Assembly (NCBI RefSeq): GCF_017876405.1
Contig: NZ_JAGINW010000001.1
Span: forward strand, 1,687,203-1,751,202
Reading direction: 5' to 3'
Length of the DNA stretch: 64,000 nucleotides
DNA from: Kibdelosporangium banguiense
GTDB taxonomy: Bacteria > Actinomycetota > Actinomycetes > Mycobacteriales > Pseudonocardiaceae
Position 1 is the stretch's first letter. Every line of letters starts with the position of its first letter. Position numbers and translations under genes: made by a program. Below are positions 44,094-53,410 of this stretch, piece after piece. The notes under the pieces are model-generated. The model was not told where the DNA came from, did not search any database, and saw nothing but the letters and a program-made list of their open reading frames with translations.

Positions 44094-45154
44094 CTGGACT
44101 CCAATCTGGCGGCGGCGGCCGCCTCCGGCACCGGGTTCCCGTTCAGCAGCGCGAGTACCGCGTCGGCGGTGATCGGCGCGAGCAATAGGCCATTGCGGTG
44201 ATGTCCGCTGGCCACCAGGATTCCCGGCTCCAGCCAGTCGATCACCGGCAAGTTGTCCTGGCTCGAAGCGCGTATTCCGGCCGCGCTCTCGACCAGTACG
44301 TACTCGGAAATGCCCGGTACCACGCGTTCCGCGTCGGCCAGCAGGTCGCGCACTCCACACACCATCACCTGAGTGTCGTAACCCGCTTCGTACTGCGTCG
44401 CGCCGAGTACGACCTCGCCGTTCTCGCGCGGGACCAGGTACACCGGCCGGGACTCGACCAGGGCCCGGATCGTCCGGCCGAGCGGCACCGCGCCCCAGCC
44501 GGGTTTCAGCCGCAGGATCTCGCCCTTCACCGGGCGTATCAACGAGTTCAACGCGGGGTGCAGATGCCGGCTCCAGGCACCGGCCGCGATCACCACCACA
44601 TCGCAGTCCACAGTGGAGTTATCCAGTTCCACCACGCCGTTTCCGACCGCACGAGCAGGCTGGTGGATGAACTCGGCTTTGGACCGCAGCACCTCGAGCA
44701 GCTTCCGGTTGTCCACAGCCAGATCACCGGGCACAGAAAGTCCACTGCGGACAGATGTGGACATGGCAGGCTCCAGCCTGCGTATCTCCGGACCGGTCAG
44801 CCGGCCCACATCACGGCCGATGGATGCCAGATGATCGGCCAGAATGGTCAGCTGGGCGGCGTCCGCGGCGTCGAATGCCGCGACCACAGTGCCTTGCGTG
44901 CGCAGCCCGACATCACCGAGCTCGGCGGCGAACTCCGGCCAGGCTCGTAGCGACGCCTCCCCCAGCTCCAGCAACGGTTCCTCGCCTGGCCAGGCCTCGG
45001 TGACCGGCGCGAGCATGCCGCCCGCGACCCAGGACGCGCCGGAACACGGCTGCGGGTCCACGACCACAGTCCGCCATCCGGAATTCATCGCACGCCACGC
45101 CACCGACAGGCCGATCACGCCGGCCCCGACAACCGCGATCTTTCCTTGCACCAC
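44090..45154 (-). CDS. thiO: Glycine oxidase ThiO
   Basis: 354 residues, DAO-fold FAD enzyme that oxidises glycine to the imine used for thiazole synthesis. FAD-binding GAGVIGLSVAWRA (about 10-22), WVAGGMLAPVTEAWPGEEP, and the C-terminal SGHHRNGLLLAPITA typical of ThiO. GTG 45154 or GTG 45151 may be the start, behind GGGAG at the end of the riboswitch. First gene of the minus-strand thiamine operon. Confidence 0.95.
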
Positions 45155-45158
45155 AACA

Positions 45159-45246
45159 CGCTCCCTGCGCCGGCATGACCCGGATCAGGTTCGACGGTCG
45201 GAGCCGAAGAAAGCTCCCTCTCAGCCCGGTTTCGCCAGGCTCCCGT
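45159..45246 (-). promoter_or_regulatory. TPP riboswitch (THI element) before thiO-thiS-thiG
   Basis: On the minus strand: GGGCTGAGAGGGAGC (about 45228-45214), an extended P3 hairpin with a TTCTT-like loop, then AACCTGATCCGGGTCATGCC (about 45192-45173) and GCAGGGAGC closing P1. The ribosome site for thiO (GGGAG) lies inside the 3' end, so translational control is expected. Confidence 0.95.
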
Positions 45247-45282
45247 GCGGACCAGGCTCAACAATAGCGTAGAAATCAAGGT

Positions 45283-45924
45283 ATGCCCGGACTCAGTGGG
45301 ACAGACCTCAGGCGCAAGCTCGCCGAAGCACGGCTCTACCTGTGCACGGACATGCGCGACGACCTGGCGGAATTCGTGGACGCGGCGCTGGAGGGCGGCG
45401 TGGACATCGTGCAGCTGCGCGCGAAGACACTCGAAGCCCGCCAGGAGCTGGCGGCACTGGAGGAGATCGCGGGAGTGTGCGCCAAACACGGCGCACTGCT
45501 GTCGGTCAACGACCGGGCGGACATCGCCGCGGCGGTCGGCGCGGACGTGCTGCACCTCGGTCAGGACGACCTTCCGGTCCGGATGGCGCGGCAGATCGTC
45601 GGCGAGGACATGGTCATCGGCCGGTCGACCCACGACGTCGCACAGGCCAAGGCCGCGGCGACAGAGAAAGGCGTCGACTATTTCTGCACCGGCCCGTGCT
45701 GGCCGACGCCCACCAAACCCGGGCGTCCCGCGCCTGGTCTGGACCTGGTACGCGAAACCGCCGCCGCGAATCCGGCCCGGCCGTGGTTCGCGATCGGCGG
45801 TATCGATGACACCCGGTTGCCTGAGGTGCTTGCGGCCGGCGCGACGCGTGTGGTGGTCGTCCGCGCGATCACCGAGGCTTCGGATCCCCGCGCCGCGGCC
45901 GCTTCCCTGAAGTCCAAACTCTGA
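45283..45924 (+). CDS. thiE: Thiamine-phosphate synthase ThiE
   Basis: 213 residues. Couples HMP-PP and thiazole phosphate to thiamine phosphate. [13 protein letters not shown] near the N-terminus, VQLRAKTL (pyrophosphate-binding), [34 protein letters not shown] and FAIGGID are all typical. ATG start about 45 bases beyond the divergent riboswitch; I see no THI element on this strand, so thiE may not be under the same control. Confidence 0.95.
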   Translation: MPGLSGTDLRRKLAEARLYLCTDMRDDLAEFVDAALEGGVDIVQLRAKTLEARQELAALEEIAGVCAKHGALLSVNDRADIAAAVGADVLHLGQDDLPVRMARQIVGEDMVIGRSTHDVAQAKAAATEKGVDYFCTGPCWPTPTKPGRPAPGLDLVRETAAANPARPWFAIGGIDDTRLPEVLAAGATRVVVVRAITEASDPRAAAASLKSKL

Positions 45925-45932
45925 GACAGCTG

Positions 45933-45987
45933 TGCCCCCAATGTGGCGTTGGTGGCATGCGATGCCACCAACGCCACATTGGGGGCA
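45933..45987. repeat. Dispersed hairpin element, copy C
   Basis: 26-bp perfect arms (45933-45958 and 45962-45987) with only a GCG loop, between converging thiE and the S1 protease gene. The arm starts TGCCCCCAATGTGGC, the same core as copies at 16433 and 37546, with a different inner part. Flanked by TG on the left and AAAA on the right, as in copy B. Confidence 0.85.
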
Positions 45988-45992
45988 AAAAC

Positions 45993-47093
45993 TCAGCCGC
46001 GTAGCAGGGACAGGCCGTAGGCGGAGAGGATCTCGCCCAACGGCTGGAAGTAGCACGTCGCGGTGTTGCCACCGGACACGACACCCTGGCCCTGGCCGGC
46101 GCTGGTGATGAAGCCGCCGCCGGAGTCACCGGCCTGGCACCGGACGTTGCTCGCGGTCAGTCCGGTCACCGTGCCCTCTGCGTAGCGGACCGTCTGGTTC
46201 TTTGACCCGACCGTGCCGCAGGTCCAGCCGGTCGTGGAGCCGGCCTTGCACACGGCCGCACCGGTCGCTGCCGAGGTCGAGCCCTTGACCGTCACCGAGC
46301 CGACCAGCGGGCTCAGCGACACACCGGAGTTGGTGCGCACCCAGGCGTAGTCGTTGCCGGGGAAGGACGAGCCGCCCCAACGGCCGTTGTTGGGCTGGCC
46401 GCTGCCGGTCAGCACGTCACAGTGCCCGGCCGTGACGTAGCCGCCACTGACGGTCAGGCCGACGGAGCAACGGGAGCCGCCGATGTAGTAGGCGTCGCCG
46501 CCCTTGACGAACGTCTGCGGAGCGTCGGCTTCGACAACCCGCACGTCCTGGCCGGCGAACGCCTTCGCGGCTGCGGTCGCACCCGGAAGTGCGGTCACCA
46601 CAACCTCATTGGCGATCGCGTCCACGTACCAGCCGGTCACCGAGCTCGGTGCCGAAGCCTCCTTGGCATCCAGCGCGACGATCGCCGAGTCCAGTTGGGC
46701 CGCGCTGCGGGAGACCACTTTGGCCGTGGCGCCCTTGGCGGTCGCCACCGCGAGCTTGCTCGCGTCGGTCACGCCGACGACCAATTTGCTTGTCGCACGA
46801 TCGAAGTAGGCGCCGCCGAAGCTGCTACCCAGGGCTGTACGCAGCGATTCCTCAGTCGCGGCAGCCGCTTGTTGCGTCGCGACGAGTGCCCGTGCGGCCG
46901 GCGCGTCCAGACCCAGATCACGCTTCATCGCGGCCATGAGTCCGGGATTTGCCGCTTCGAACTCGAGAACTGACAAATCTGTTGCAGAAGTGCCACCCGA
47001 AGGTGCCGCGGACGCGGGTAGACTGTGAAGCACAGCCATGGCGGCGGCAATGAGGACGGCACCGGTTAACCGAGCCGTTTTCCTTGGGTTCAT
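45993..47093 (-). CDS. Secreted S1E serine protease of the streptogrisin / alpha-lytic type
   Basis: 366 residues. Sec signal peptide (MNPRKTARLTGAVLIAAAMA.., cleavage near ASA), prodomain (about 32-195, alpha-lytic type: AALGS-like repeats, VVGVTDASKLAVATAKG), and mature protease (about 196-366) with His in VTAGHCD, Asp in GNDYAWV and Ser in AGDSGGGF. Cys pairs (RCSVG../AGHC) fit two or three disulphides. The prodomain acts as folding catalyst in this family. The 243-base upstream region carries a terminator for the preceding gene and its own promoter. Confidence 0.93.
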   Translation of the reverse strand: MNPRKTARLTGAVLIAAAMAVLHSLPASAAPSGGTSATDLSVLEFEAANPGLMAAMKRDLGLDAPAARALVATQQAAAATEESLRTALGSSFGGAYFDRATSKLVVGVTDASKLAVATAKGATAKVVSRSAAQLDSAIVALDAKEASAPSSVTGWYVDAIANEVVVTALPGATAAAKAFAGQDVRVVEADAPQTFVKGGDAYYIGGSRCSVGLTVSGGYVTAGHCDVLTGSGQPNNGRWGGSSFPGNDYAWVRTNSGVSLSPLVGSVTVKGSTSAATGAAVCKAGSTTGWTCGTVGSKNQTVRYAEGTVTGLTASNVRCQAGDSGGGFITSAGQGQGVVSGGNTATCYFQPLGEILSAYGLSLLRG

Positions 47094-47160
47094 GTCGTCT
47101 CCTTGGGTGCAGGGACCCGAGAGCTGGATGCAGGGCCGGCTCTCGGGCTTTCAAGGAATA

Positions 47161-47191
47161 GGTGACGGGGTGGTCGACTCACCCCGTCACC
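47161..47191 (-). terminator. Hairpin terminator of the membrane-protein gene at 47337
   Basis: Perfect 12-bp arms GGTGACGGGGTG / CACCCCGTCACC with a 7-nt loop containing GTCGAC. On the minus strand it lies about 145 bases after the stop at 47337 and 68 bases before the protease start, followed by TATTCCTTGAA. Confidence 0.65.
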
Positions 47192-47336
47192 TGTTCGAGC
47201 ATCACTCTTCCGGGTCACCCTTCGTGCCCGACTGTATGAATCGCGCTCGCGTTACACAATGGCCCGAACAGGGCGAAATTGTGTTCCAAATCACACCAAA
47301 GTTTCACCCAGCGTAATCACGCCTGGACAGAGTGCA

Positions 47337-47927
47337 TTATGGCGCGGTCGGTCGCTGACTGCCCGCACTCGACTGAACCGGATCAGTAGTCGTGGTTGTT
47401 GTGCTGGATGAGCTCGGCGAGCTTGATCCAGACGGGGCCGGCGACGGAGAGTCGGCCACCGGCGGTGCCGTCGTGGCGGGCGGTGTGACCGTCACGGTCG
47501 TCGGTGTGGGCGTCTTTTGCGGAAATGTCGGATTGCGCGGGGCGTGATCCGGTCGCTGCAGAACGCCACCAATCGTGGTCTGAGCGTCACCGGAAAGCGG
47601 TTCTCCGCGCACCCATTCGATACCGGTGATCACAATCATGCCTAGGGTGAATGCCGCAATACTCACGCCAGTGAGTAATTGCCAGCGCACGCGCCGTGGT
47701 GACTTCTCTTGCGTCTTGGCTTCGGTCTTACCAACTCGATAACGAACTCGCTCATATGATCGCGCGTACAACTCGGTGGTAACCGTCGAGACGATCGCAC
47801 CCAACGCTGCGCCGAGTACTGTTCCGGCGACACCGAGTGTTGATCCGAGCACCGCCGCGGTCACCGCAGCCAATGCCGCCACCGCGATCTGACTGATCTG
47901 CAATCCGCTCTTCTTCTCCACACTCAT
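47337..47927 (-). CDS. Two-helix membrane protein with Ser/Thr/Pro-rich tail
   Basis: 196 residues. Hydrophobic hairpin at about 10-45 (VAALAAVTAAVLGSTLGVAG, GTVLGAALGAIVSTV), a basic loop (RSYERVRYRVGKTEAK), another helix (about 80-100, LTGVSIAAFTLGMIVIT) and an external tail of about 80 residues very rich in Pro, Ser and Thr, ending with a run of Thr. Probably cell-surface exposed or glycosylated. No recognised domain. ATG 47927 (MSVEKKSG) follows GGTTGG; an upstream ATG would overlap the divergent dehydratase gene. Confidence 0.55.
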   Translation of the reverse strand: MSVEKKSGLQISQIAVAALAAVTAAVLGSTLGVAGTVLGAALGAIVSTVTTELYARSYERVRYRVGKTEAKTQEKSPRRVRWQLLTGVSIAAFTLGMIVITGIEWVRGEPLSGDAQTTIGGVLQRPDHAPRNPTFPQKTPTPTTVTVTPPATTAPPVADSPSPAPSGSSSPSSSSTTTTTTDPVQSSAGSQRPTAP

Positions 47928-48042
47928 CACCAACCGGGACGTAACGGCACGCCCTCCGGTTGGCCGGACGTGAGCACCGCCACCCCATATGTCCATTGTG
48001 GACGTCACCTGCACCGGCCCGGAACAGGGCAGAATCTCCGGT

Positions 48043-49002
48043 GTGCAACTGGTGACTATCGACGACATCCGCGCGGCGGCCGACCGGATCCGGCCGGTCG
48101 CGGTCCGCACCCCGCTGCTGCAGGCCCCCTGGGCGGACCCAGAGCGTCCACTGTGGATCAAACCGGAGAACCTGCAGCCGATCGGCGCGTTCAAGATCCG
48201 GGGCGCCTTCAACGCCCTGGCCAAGCTGGACGAACCTGTCCGCGCCAGGGGCGTGGTGGCCTACTCCAGCGGAAACCACGCGCAGGCCGTGGCGTACGCG
48301 GCACGTGCGTACGGCATCCCCGCGCACATCGTGATGCCCGAGGACACCCCGGCGGTCAAAATCGAGGCGACCCGCGCTTACGGCGCCGAGGTCGTGCTGT
48401 GCGAGGTCGGCAAACGCGAGGTCGTCGCCGACGAACTCGTCGAGAAGACCGGCGGGGTGCTCGTGCCGCCGTTCGACCACCCGGACGTGATCGCCGGGCA
48501 GGGCACCGCCGGTCTGGAGATCAGCCACGACCTGCCGGAGGTCGAGATCGTGGTGATGCCGGTCAGCGGCGGCGGCCTGGCCTCCGGCATCGGCACGGCG
48601 ATCAAGGCGCTCTGCCCGAACGCCCGCGTCTACGGCGTCGAGCCCGAGCTGGCCGCGGACGCCCAGGAGAGCCTGCAGGCCGGGCACCGGGTGAGCTGGT
48701 CGGTCGAAGACCGCAACCGCACAATCGCCGACGGACTGCGTTCCCAGCCGTCCGAGCTGACCTTCGCGCACCTGCAGCACGTCCTGGACGGCCTGGTCAC
48801 GGTCACCGAGGACGAGATACGGGAAGCCGTCCGCGTACTCGCGCACAAGTCCCACCTGGTGGTCGAGCCGAGCGGTGCCGTGAGCGTGGCGGCGTACCTC
48901 AAGGGCGCGATCCCGGCCGGGACGACGGTCGCCGTCGTGTCCGGCGGCAACATCAACCCGGAGATGTTCCAGGAGATCCTGTCGGCTGGTGCGCCGGCTT
49001 GA
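48043..49002 (+). CDS. Threonine/serine dehydratase-like PLP enzyme
   Basis: 319 residues, fold type II PLP enzyme. PLP-binding Lys in GAFKIRGAFNAL (about 43-54), SSGNHAQAVAYAAR, and the Gly-rich phosphate loop SGGGLASGIG (about 178-187). No ACT domain at the C-terminus, so catabolic-type dehydratase or serine racemase are possible rather than biosynthetic IlvA. GTG 48043 is the chosen start, but GTG 48052 is equally possible. Its last 50 bases overlap the 3' end of the convergent MFS gene. Confidence 0.88.
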   Translation: MQLVTIDDIRAAADRIRPVAVRTPLLQAPWADPERPLWIKPENLQPIGAFKIRGAFNALAKLDEPVRARGVVAYSSGNHAQAVAYAARAYGIPAHIVMPEDTPAVKIEATRAYGAEVVLCEVGKREVVADELVEKTGGVLVPPFDHPDVIAGQGTAGLEISHDLPEVEIVVMPVSGGGLASGIGTAIKALCPNARVYGVEPELAADAQESLQAGHRVSWSVEDRNRTIADGLRSQPSELTFAHLQHVLDGLVTVTEDEIREAVRVLAHKSHLVVEPSGAVSVAAYLKGAIPAGTTVAVVSGGNINPEMFQEILSAGAPA

Positions 49003-50467
49003 CATGGGTCGGCGGACCTTCCACACCGCAGTGCAGGCACTGGCCGGGCGCAGGGCTCTCAGGCTCTGCCTCGGCCGGTGCGCTCAGCACGTCGTTACGC
49101 ACACCGAGTGCCAGGAATCCGCCCACTGCCGCGAGGACAGCGCAGATCAGCAAGGCCATCCGCCAAGCGCTGGTGAGGGCCGCAGGGTCCTCGTAAGCAG
49201 CGCCGTTAAGGCCTGCGACGGCCGGCAGCACGGCCACGGCCAGCAGGCCACCAGTCCTGGCAATCGCGTTGTTCACGCCTGATGCGACGCCCGCATGCCG
49301 GTCTTCGGCCGCCGCGAGCACCGTGGCCGTCACCGGCGCGACGACTGTCGTCAGCCCCAAGCCGAACACGATCACCGCAGGCAGGACCTCGGTGAGATAC
49401 GACGCACCCGGCTCGATCCGCATCATCAGCAGCATGCCCGCGGCGATCACGAACGGCCCGACGACAAGCTGCAGCCGTGGGCCGATGCGCTGCGCGAGCT
49501 TGCCGGAGTACGAGGACGTCAACAGCATGATCAGCGTGATGGGCAACCCGGCGACCCCGGCCGCGGTCGGCGGGTACCCCAACGAGATCTGCAGCTGGAT
49601 CACCAACAGCATGAACACGCCACCCAGCGCGGTGTAGACCACGAACGTGAGCGCGTTGGCCACCGTGAACGTGCGATCCCGGAACATCTCCGGCGGAACC
49701 AGCGGCTCCCGCGACTTGTGCTGCATCACCACGAACGACGTCAGCCCAGCGATCCCCAGAATCCCGGCAATCAGGACAATGAAGTCGCCGGCGCCACGGC
49801 CCGGCGCCTCGACCAACGCCGCGGTCACCCCAGCCAGACCAATCGCGCCGACAGCGGAACTGAGAATGCCCGGATGCCCTGTCATCTGCTCATCGCGTGA
49901 CTCCGGAACATACTTGCGCGCCATCCAGACCACGACGATCGCGACCGGCAGGTTGATCAGGAAAGCCAGCCGCCAGGACCACACCTGAACCAGCAGACCA
50001 CCCACCAAAGGCCCGACAGCAGCGGCGATACCGCCCAGCCCGGACCACGCCCCGATCGCACGCGCCCGATCCTGGCGGTCGAAAGAGGACTGCAGGATCG
50101 CCAGCGACCCAGGCGTCAGCAACGCCCCGCCAACACCCTGCAAAATCCGCGCGACAACAAGCAACTCAGTACTCGGCGCAACACCACAGAGCAGAGAAGC
50201 CGCCCCGAACCAGACGACCCCGAGCACGTAGACCCGCCGCCGGCCATACCGATCGCCAAGACTCCCGGCAATAAGGATCAGGGACGCGAGGGACAAAAGG
50301 TACCCGTCGAGGATCCACTGCAGACCCGCGACGGAAGCGTCGAGTTCCTTGCCGATCCGGGGCAACGCGACATTGACGATCGTCCCGTCGAGCATCGCCA
50401 TGCCCGACCCCACGATCGTGGTGGCCAGCACCCCACGCGCGGCCGGCGTCCCCCAGCGGATGCTCAT
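48953..50467 (-). CDS. DHA2-family (EmrB/QacA-like) MFS drug exporter
   Basis: 504 residues with 14 predicted helices. Motif A in GSLGDRYGRRRVYVLGVV after helix 2, motif C-like GPLVGGLLVQVWSWRLAFLINLP in helix 5, and motif D1-type VGSGMAMLDGTIVNVALP in helix 1, which mark drug:proton antiporters with 14 helices. Exports drugs, dyes or a natural product. GGGAGGAG lies nine bases before ATG 50467. The C-terminal 35 residues contain CLHCGVE, an unusual CxxC tail at the point where the gene overlaps the convergent dehydratase gene. Confidence 0.9.
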   Translation of the reverse strand: MSIRWGTPAARGVLATTIVGSGMAMLDGTIVNVALPRIGKELDASVAGLQWILDGYLLSLASLILIAGSLGDRYGRRRVYVLGVVWFGAASLLCGVAPSTELLVVARILQGVGGALLTPGSLAILQSSFDRQDRARAIGAWSGLGGIAAAVGPLVGGLLVQVWSWRLAFLINLPVAIVVVWMARKYVPESRDEQMTGHPGILSSAVGAIGLAGVTAALVEAPGRGAGDFIVLIAGILGIAGLTSFVVMQHKSREPLVPPEMFRDRTFTVANALTFVVYTALGGVFMLLVIQLQISLGYPPTAAGVAGLPITLIMLLTSSYSGKLAQRIGPRLQLVVGPFVIAAGMLLMMRIEPGASYLTEVLPAVIVFGLGLTTVVAPVTATVLAAAEDRHAGVASGVNNAIARTGGLLAVAVLPAVAGLNGAAYEDPAALTSAWRMALLICAVLAAVGGFLALGVRNDVLSAPAEAEPESPAPGQCLHCGVEGPPTHVKPAHQPTGSPGTSPG

Positions 50468-50620
50468 GTCCGTGCTCCTCCCGGTCCCGGGTACACCACA
50501 CCATGCACCCAGCCGATCACCCTTCGCCACTGCCGGTTCGTGAATTTTGTTCGCATGGCGGGCAACCGAATCCAATCCCGGCGTCGCATGTGGATCACCG
50601 ACGCCGGGTGGAGCAACGAA

Positions 50621-51382
50621 TCACCCGTTTGGACGGTTCAGGGTCGCGACGAACTTGTACCGGTCGCCGCGGTAGACCGAGCGGACCCACTCGACCGGAC
50701 GGCCGTCGGTACCGAAGGAATGCCGCGACAGCAACAACATCGGCATGCCGACGTCGGCACCGAGCAGTTCGGCTTCCTGCGGACCGGCCAGGCCGGTCTC
50801 GATGGTCTCCTCGGCGTGCCCCAGCTCGACTCCGAATCGCTCCCGCAGCACCTGGTACAGCGAGCCACCACTCGTTATGTACCGGCGCAGGCCACGGAAG
50901 CGGCCCAGCGGCAGGTGCGTGGTCTCCAGCGCCATCGGCTCGCCGTCGGCGAAGCGCAGCCGGTGCAGCCGCAGGATTTTCGCGCCCGCGCGAATTCCCA
51001 GCAGCCGGGCCAGTTCCGCCTCGACCGGCAACTCGGAAACCTCAAGTAAACGTGAAGATGGTTCACGTCCTTGCGCCCGCATGTCTTCGGTATAGGACGA
51101 AAGGTGCAACCGCTGCGCCACTTTGGGTTCCGCAGCGAAGGTGCCCTTGCCCTGCACACGCAGCAGACGGCCCTCGACGGTCAGCTCCGCCAGTGCCTGA
51201 CGCACGGTGGTACGCGATACGTCGAACTCCGCGGCGAGTGAACGCTCGGTCGGGATCGGCGAGCCTGGGGGCAGCGCGCTCAACAGATCCAGCAGATGCC
51301 GCTTCAAACCCCAGTACTTCGGCTCCCGCTGCAGGCGTGCGGCTGCGGTGTCCGGCGTAGCGGCGGACGATGTCTCCAGCAT
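50621..51382 (-). CDS. dasR: GntR/HutC-family regulator, DasR-like
   Basis: 253 residues. Winged-helix DNA-binding domain about 22-90 ([24 protein letters not shown], cited in parts), then a UTRA effector domain (about 110-250: [43 protein letters not shown]). DasR of streptomycetes senses glucosamine-6-phosphate and represses GlcNAc genes; the start [13 protein letters not shown] and overall layout agree. It is divergent from the SIS-domain gene, and dre-like sites lie in front of that gene and of nagA, both in this window, supporting the assignment. GAGGAGG precedes the ATG. Confidence 0.85.
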   Translation of the reverse strand: MLETSSAATPDTAAARLQREPKYWGLKRHLLDLLSALPPGSPIPTERSLAAEFDVSRTTVRQALAELTVEGRLLRVQGKGTFAAEPKVAQRLHLSSYTEDMRAQGREPSSRLLEVSELPVEAELARLLGIRAGAKILRLHRLRFADGEPMALETTHLPLGRFRGLRRYITSGGSLYQVLRERFGVELGHAEETIETGLAGPQEAELLGADVGMPMLLLSRHSFGTDGRPVEWVRSVYRGDRYKFVATLNRPNG

Positions 51383-51510
51383 GGCCTCCTCCTCAAGGCT
51401 TACGGCTACAGCATGCCTTGCCACCGGCTCAGATGCGATCAAACCCCGCCTAGTTGCCCGTTGGAGTGACAAACTGGCACCTGTTCGTCTCACCTCACGG
51501 ACGCTACGAT

Positions 51511-51521
51511 TGGTCTAGACC
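51511..51521. promoter_or_regulatory. DasR operator (dre) before the SIS-domain gene
   Basis: TGGTCTAGACC, a perfect palindromic core of the dre consensus (TGGTCTAGACCA), 23 bases before the start codon at 51545 and about 130 bases before the divergent dasR start, where DasR could repress both. Confidence 0.85.
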
Positions 51522-51544
51522 TACTGGCTCACCCGGGAGGGACC

Positions 51545-52576
51545 ATGTCCGGCCAGCACATGAGCGCCGAGATAGCCGAGCAGCCGGCGGTCTTCGCCTC
51601 GATAGTCGACCGTCAGGCGCAGATCGCGGAAGTGGCCGCCAAGCTGGCCGAACGCCGTCCCAGGTTCGCCCTGCTGGCGGCCAGGGGATCGAGCGACCAC
51701 GCGGCGCTCTACGCGAAATACCTGGTAGAAGTCCTGCTCGAACTACCGGCGGGCCTCGCCTCAGCCTCGACGACGACGCTCTACGGAGCAAAGCCGGACC
51801 TGTCCGATGTGCTGTTCCTGACGGTGAGCCAGAGCGGCGGCTCGCCCGACCTGATCGAAACGACAGAAGCGGCCAGAGCCCGCGGCGCACTGACCGTCGC
51901 GGTGACGAACAACCCCTCCTCCGGCCTCAATTCAGTGGCTGAACTATCGATCGACATCGGCGCCGGCGTGGAGAATGCGGTAGCGGCCACGAAGACGTAC
52001 ACAGCGACCCTGTTGTCGCTCTACCTGTTGATCGACTCAGTCCGAGGTGGACAAGGGCAAGCAGCGGCCCCGCTGGCGGCTCTGGCGGCAGAGGCCTTGT
52101 CCACCACCGAATCCGCGGTGGACGATGCTGTCGCACGGTACAGGTACGTCGAACGCATGGTGACGACCGGACGCGGCTACTCCTCAGCCTCAGCGGCCGA
52201 AGGAGCCCTGAAACTAGCGGAAACCTCATACCTGGCAGCCCGCGCATATAGCGGAGCAGATCTACTACACGGTCCCGTCGCCGCAATCGACGCCGACACA
52301 GGCGTCGTAGCCGTGACAAGCGCAGGCAAAGGCGGCGAAGCCATGCGTGACGTCGTGAACACAGTCCGCCAACGCGGCGCCGACGTCCTCGCAGTCGGCT
52401 CCGCAGCCGCGGACATGCCCGCCAGCTCCCGCATAGTCCTGCCCCCCTGCGCGGAAGAAGTCGCCCCAATCCTGGAAATCCTCCCCCTCCAACGCCTCGC
52501 CCTAGGCCTCTCCCTAGCCCGCGGCGGCGACCCAGACAACCCCCGAGGCCTCTCCAAAGTCACCCGAACCCGCTGA
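51545..52576 (+). CDS. SIS-domain protein, probable glucosamine-6-phosphate deaminase (NagB-II/GlmS-like)
   Basis: 343 residues, two SIS domains: first about 35-170 with ARGSSDHAALYAKY and SQSGGSPDLIET, second about 190-330 with GRGYSSASAAEGALKLAET and HGPVAAID. It corresponds to the isomerase half of GlmS without the glutaminase domain. Such proteins in GlcNAc regulons deaminate GlcN-6-P to Fru-6-P, or are structural analogues. It has a dre site and is near nagA and the kinase. GGGAGG lies before the ATG. Confidence 0.85.
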   Translation: MSGQHMSAEIAEQPAVFASIVDRQAQIAEVAAKLAERRPRFALLAARGSSDHAALYAKYLVEVLLELPAGLASASTTTLYGAKPDLSDVLFLTVSQSGGSPDLIETTEAARARGALTVAVTNNPSSGLNSVAELSIDIGAGVENAVAATKTYTATLLSLYLLIDSVRGGQGQAAAPLAALAAEALSTTESAVDDAVARYRYVERMVTTGRGYSSASAAEGALKLAETSYLAARAYSGADLLHGPVAAIDADTGVVAVTSAGKGGEAMRDVVNTVRQRGADVLAVGSAAADMPASSRIVLPPCAEEVAPILEILPLQRLALGLSLARGGDPDNPRGLSKVTRTR

Positions 52577-53266
52577 ACCCACCAGATCAGCCCCGGTTGG
52601 CGCTCCGCGCTCATAGGGGATCTGAGCCAAGGCCTGGAGGTCCTGGCGGGCCGCTTGGCGAGGGGCCATGTCAGCGCCCACGGACGTAACGGAGCCCTGG
52701 CTGGCGGGATGAAGGTCTGGTGGGCCAGGTTGGCGACTCCGAGCGAAAAGCGAGCCCGGTTACCGAGCCCCTCGAGGTAAAAGCGCGTCAGCGCAATAGA
52801 AGTCGGCTCTGAGTGTCCTCACCCTCGGTCGGCAGTGGGCGAAGCCTCACCACACGAGTCCAGGGCACCGCAAACAGCGGCGAGTAACCCAAGCCCGGCG
52901 GGCCGCAGCGGAACCCCACCCCAAACCCGAGTCGCCTTGTCAGTGAGAAGCCTGGCAAGAGGAGGCGCCGGCGAACGAACGCCAGCGGTGTCCTGGGCTC
53001 GTGTGGTCACCCTTGGGCAGGCCGACCGAGAGGGAGGGCACGAACCGCTCTTCCGTCCTCATCTAGGGAGGTTTGCCGCCCGGCGAGGGCATGTCTTACA
53101 AACAATCACAGCAACAACACAAGCCCAAGGATTCACCCAGTCGCCACACAAAATCGACAGAAAACCCTGCCCCCAAAGGAAAAGACATGCCCCCACCCAC
53201 CACCGGGGGGCGGCCCTGCTCCAGCCTATCGGGGGAAAGTGATCAACAGGGTGGCCCGGCTTGATC

Positions 53267-53294
53267 TGTGGACAAGTGTTGGGCCTGTGGACAA
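53267..53294 (-). promoter_or_regulatory. Pair of DnaA boxes
   Basis: Two perfect copies of TTGTCCACA (minus strand; TGTGGACAA on plus) at 53267-53275 and 53286-53294, same orientation, 19 bp apart, i.e. about two helical turns. No dnaA, dnaN or AT-rich unwinding region lies nearby, so this is not the origin; a DnaA titration or regulatory site is possible. Confidence 0.6.
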
Positions 53295-53331
53295 GCCGGG
53301 GGCAGTGGATCTTCACTGTCCCCGGCTTGTC
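53290..53331. terminator. Strong hairpin at the nagA end of the gap
   Basis: 18-bp arms (53290-53307 and 53314-53331, core GACAAGCCGGGG) with one G-U mismatch and the loop GATCTT. It overlaps the second DnaA box and lies 80 bases after the nagA stop on the minus strand. Confidence 0.7.
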
Positions 53332-53410
53332 GGTCCTCACCGGTAGGCTGGATTCCGGGGCCGGAGGCCCAACCCACGCCGGCAGGCTCAACTCACACTG
53401 CGGACTGGGT

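Larger units (their letters stand above)
52577..53410. other. 834-base gap between the SIS-domain gene and nagA
   Basis: Convergent genes flank it. No gene with normal codon use; the longest frames are Pro/Arg/Ser-rich shadows. A 57-codon frame at 53091-53264 (MSYKQSQQQHKPKDSPS..) begins behind GAGGGC but is low-complexity, so I do not call it. I checked for tmRNA, RNase P RNA and tRNA hallmarks and found none. The gap carries two DnaA boxes and a strong hairpin near its nagA end. Confidence 0.5.

Noticed and set aside
44709..44717. DnaA box TTGTCCACA inside thiO
   Set aside because: Single copy in coding sequence; expected by chance in 64 kb of GC-rich DNA.
45735..45745. dre-like TGGTCTGGACC inside thiE
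   Set aside because: Within coding sequence, imperfect, and far from amino-sugar genes.
52577..53260. Structured RNA (RNase P RNA, tmRNA, tRNA) in the 830-base gap
   Set aside because: None of the conserved blocks of these RNAs is present.
53091..53264. 57-codon ORF MSYKQSQQQ.. in the gap before nagA
   Set aside because: Low-complexity Gln/Pro/Lys sequence, only a weak ribosome site, no relative recognised; not enough to call a gene.
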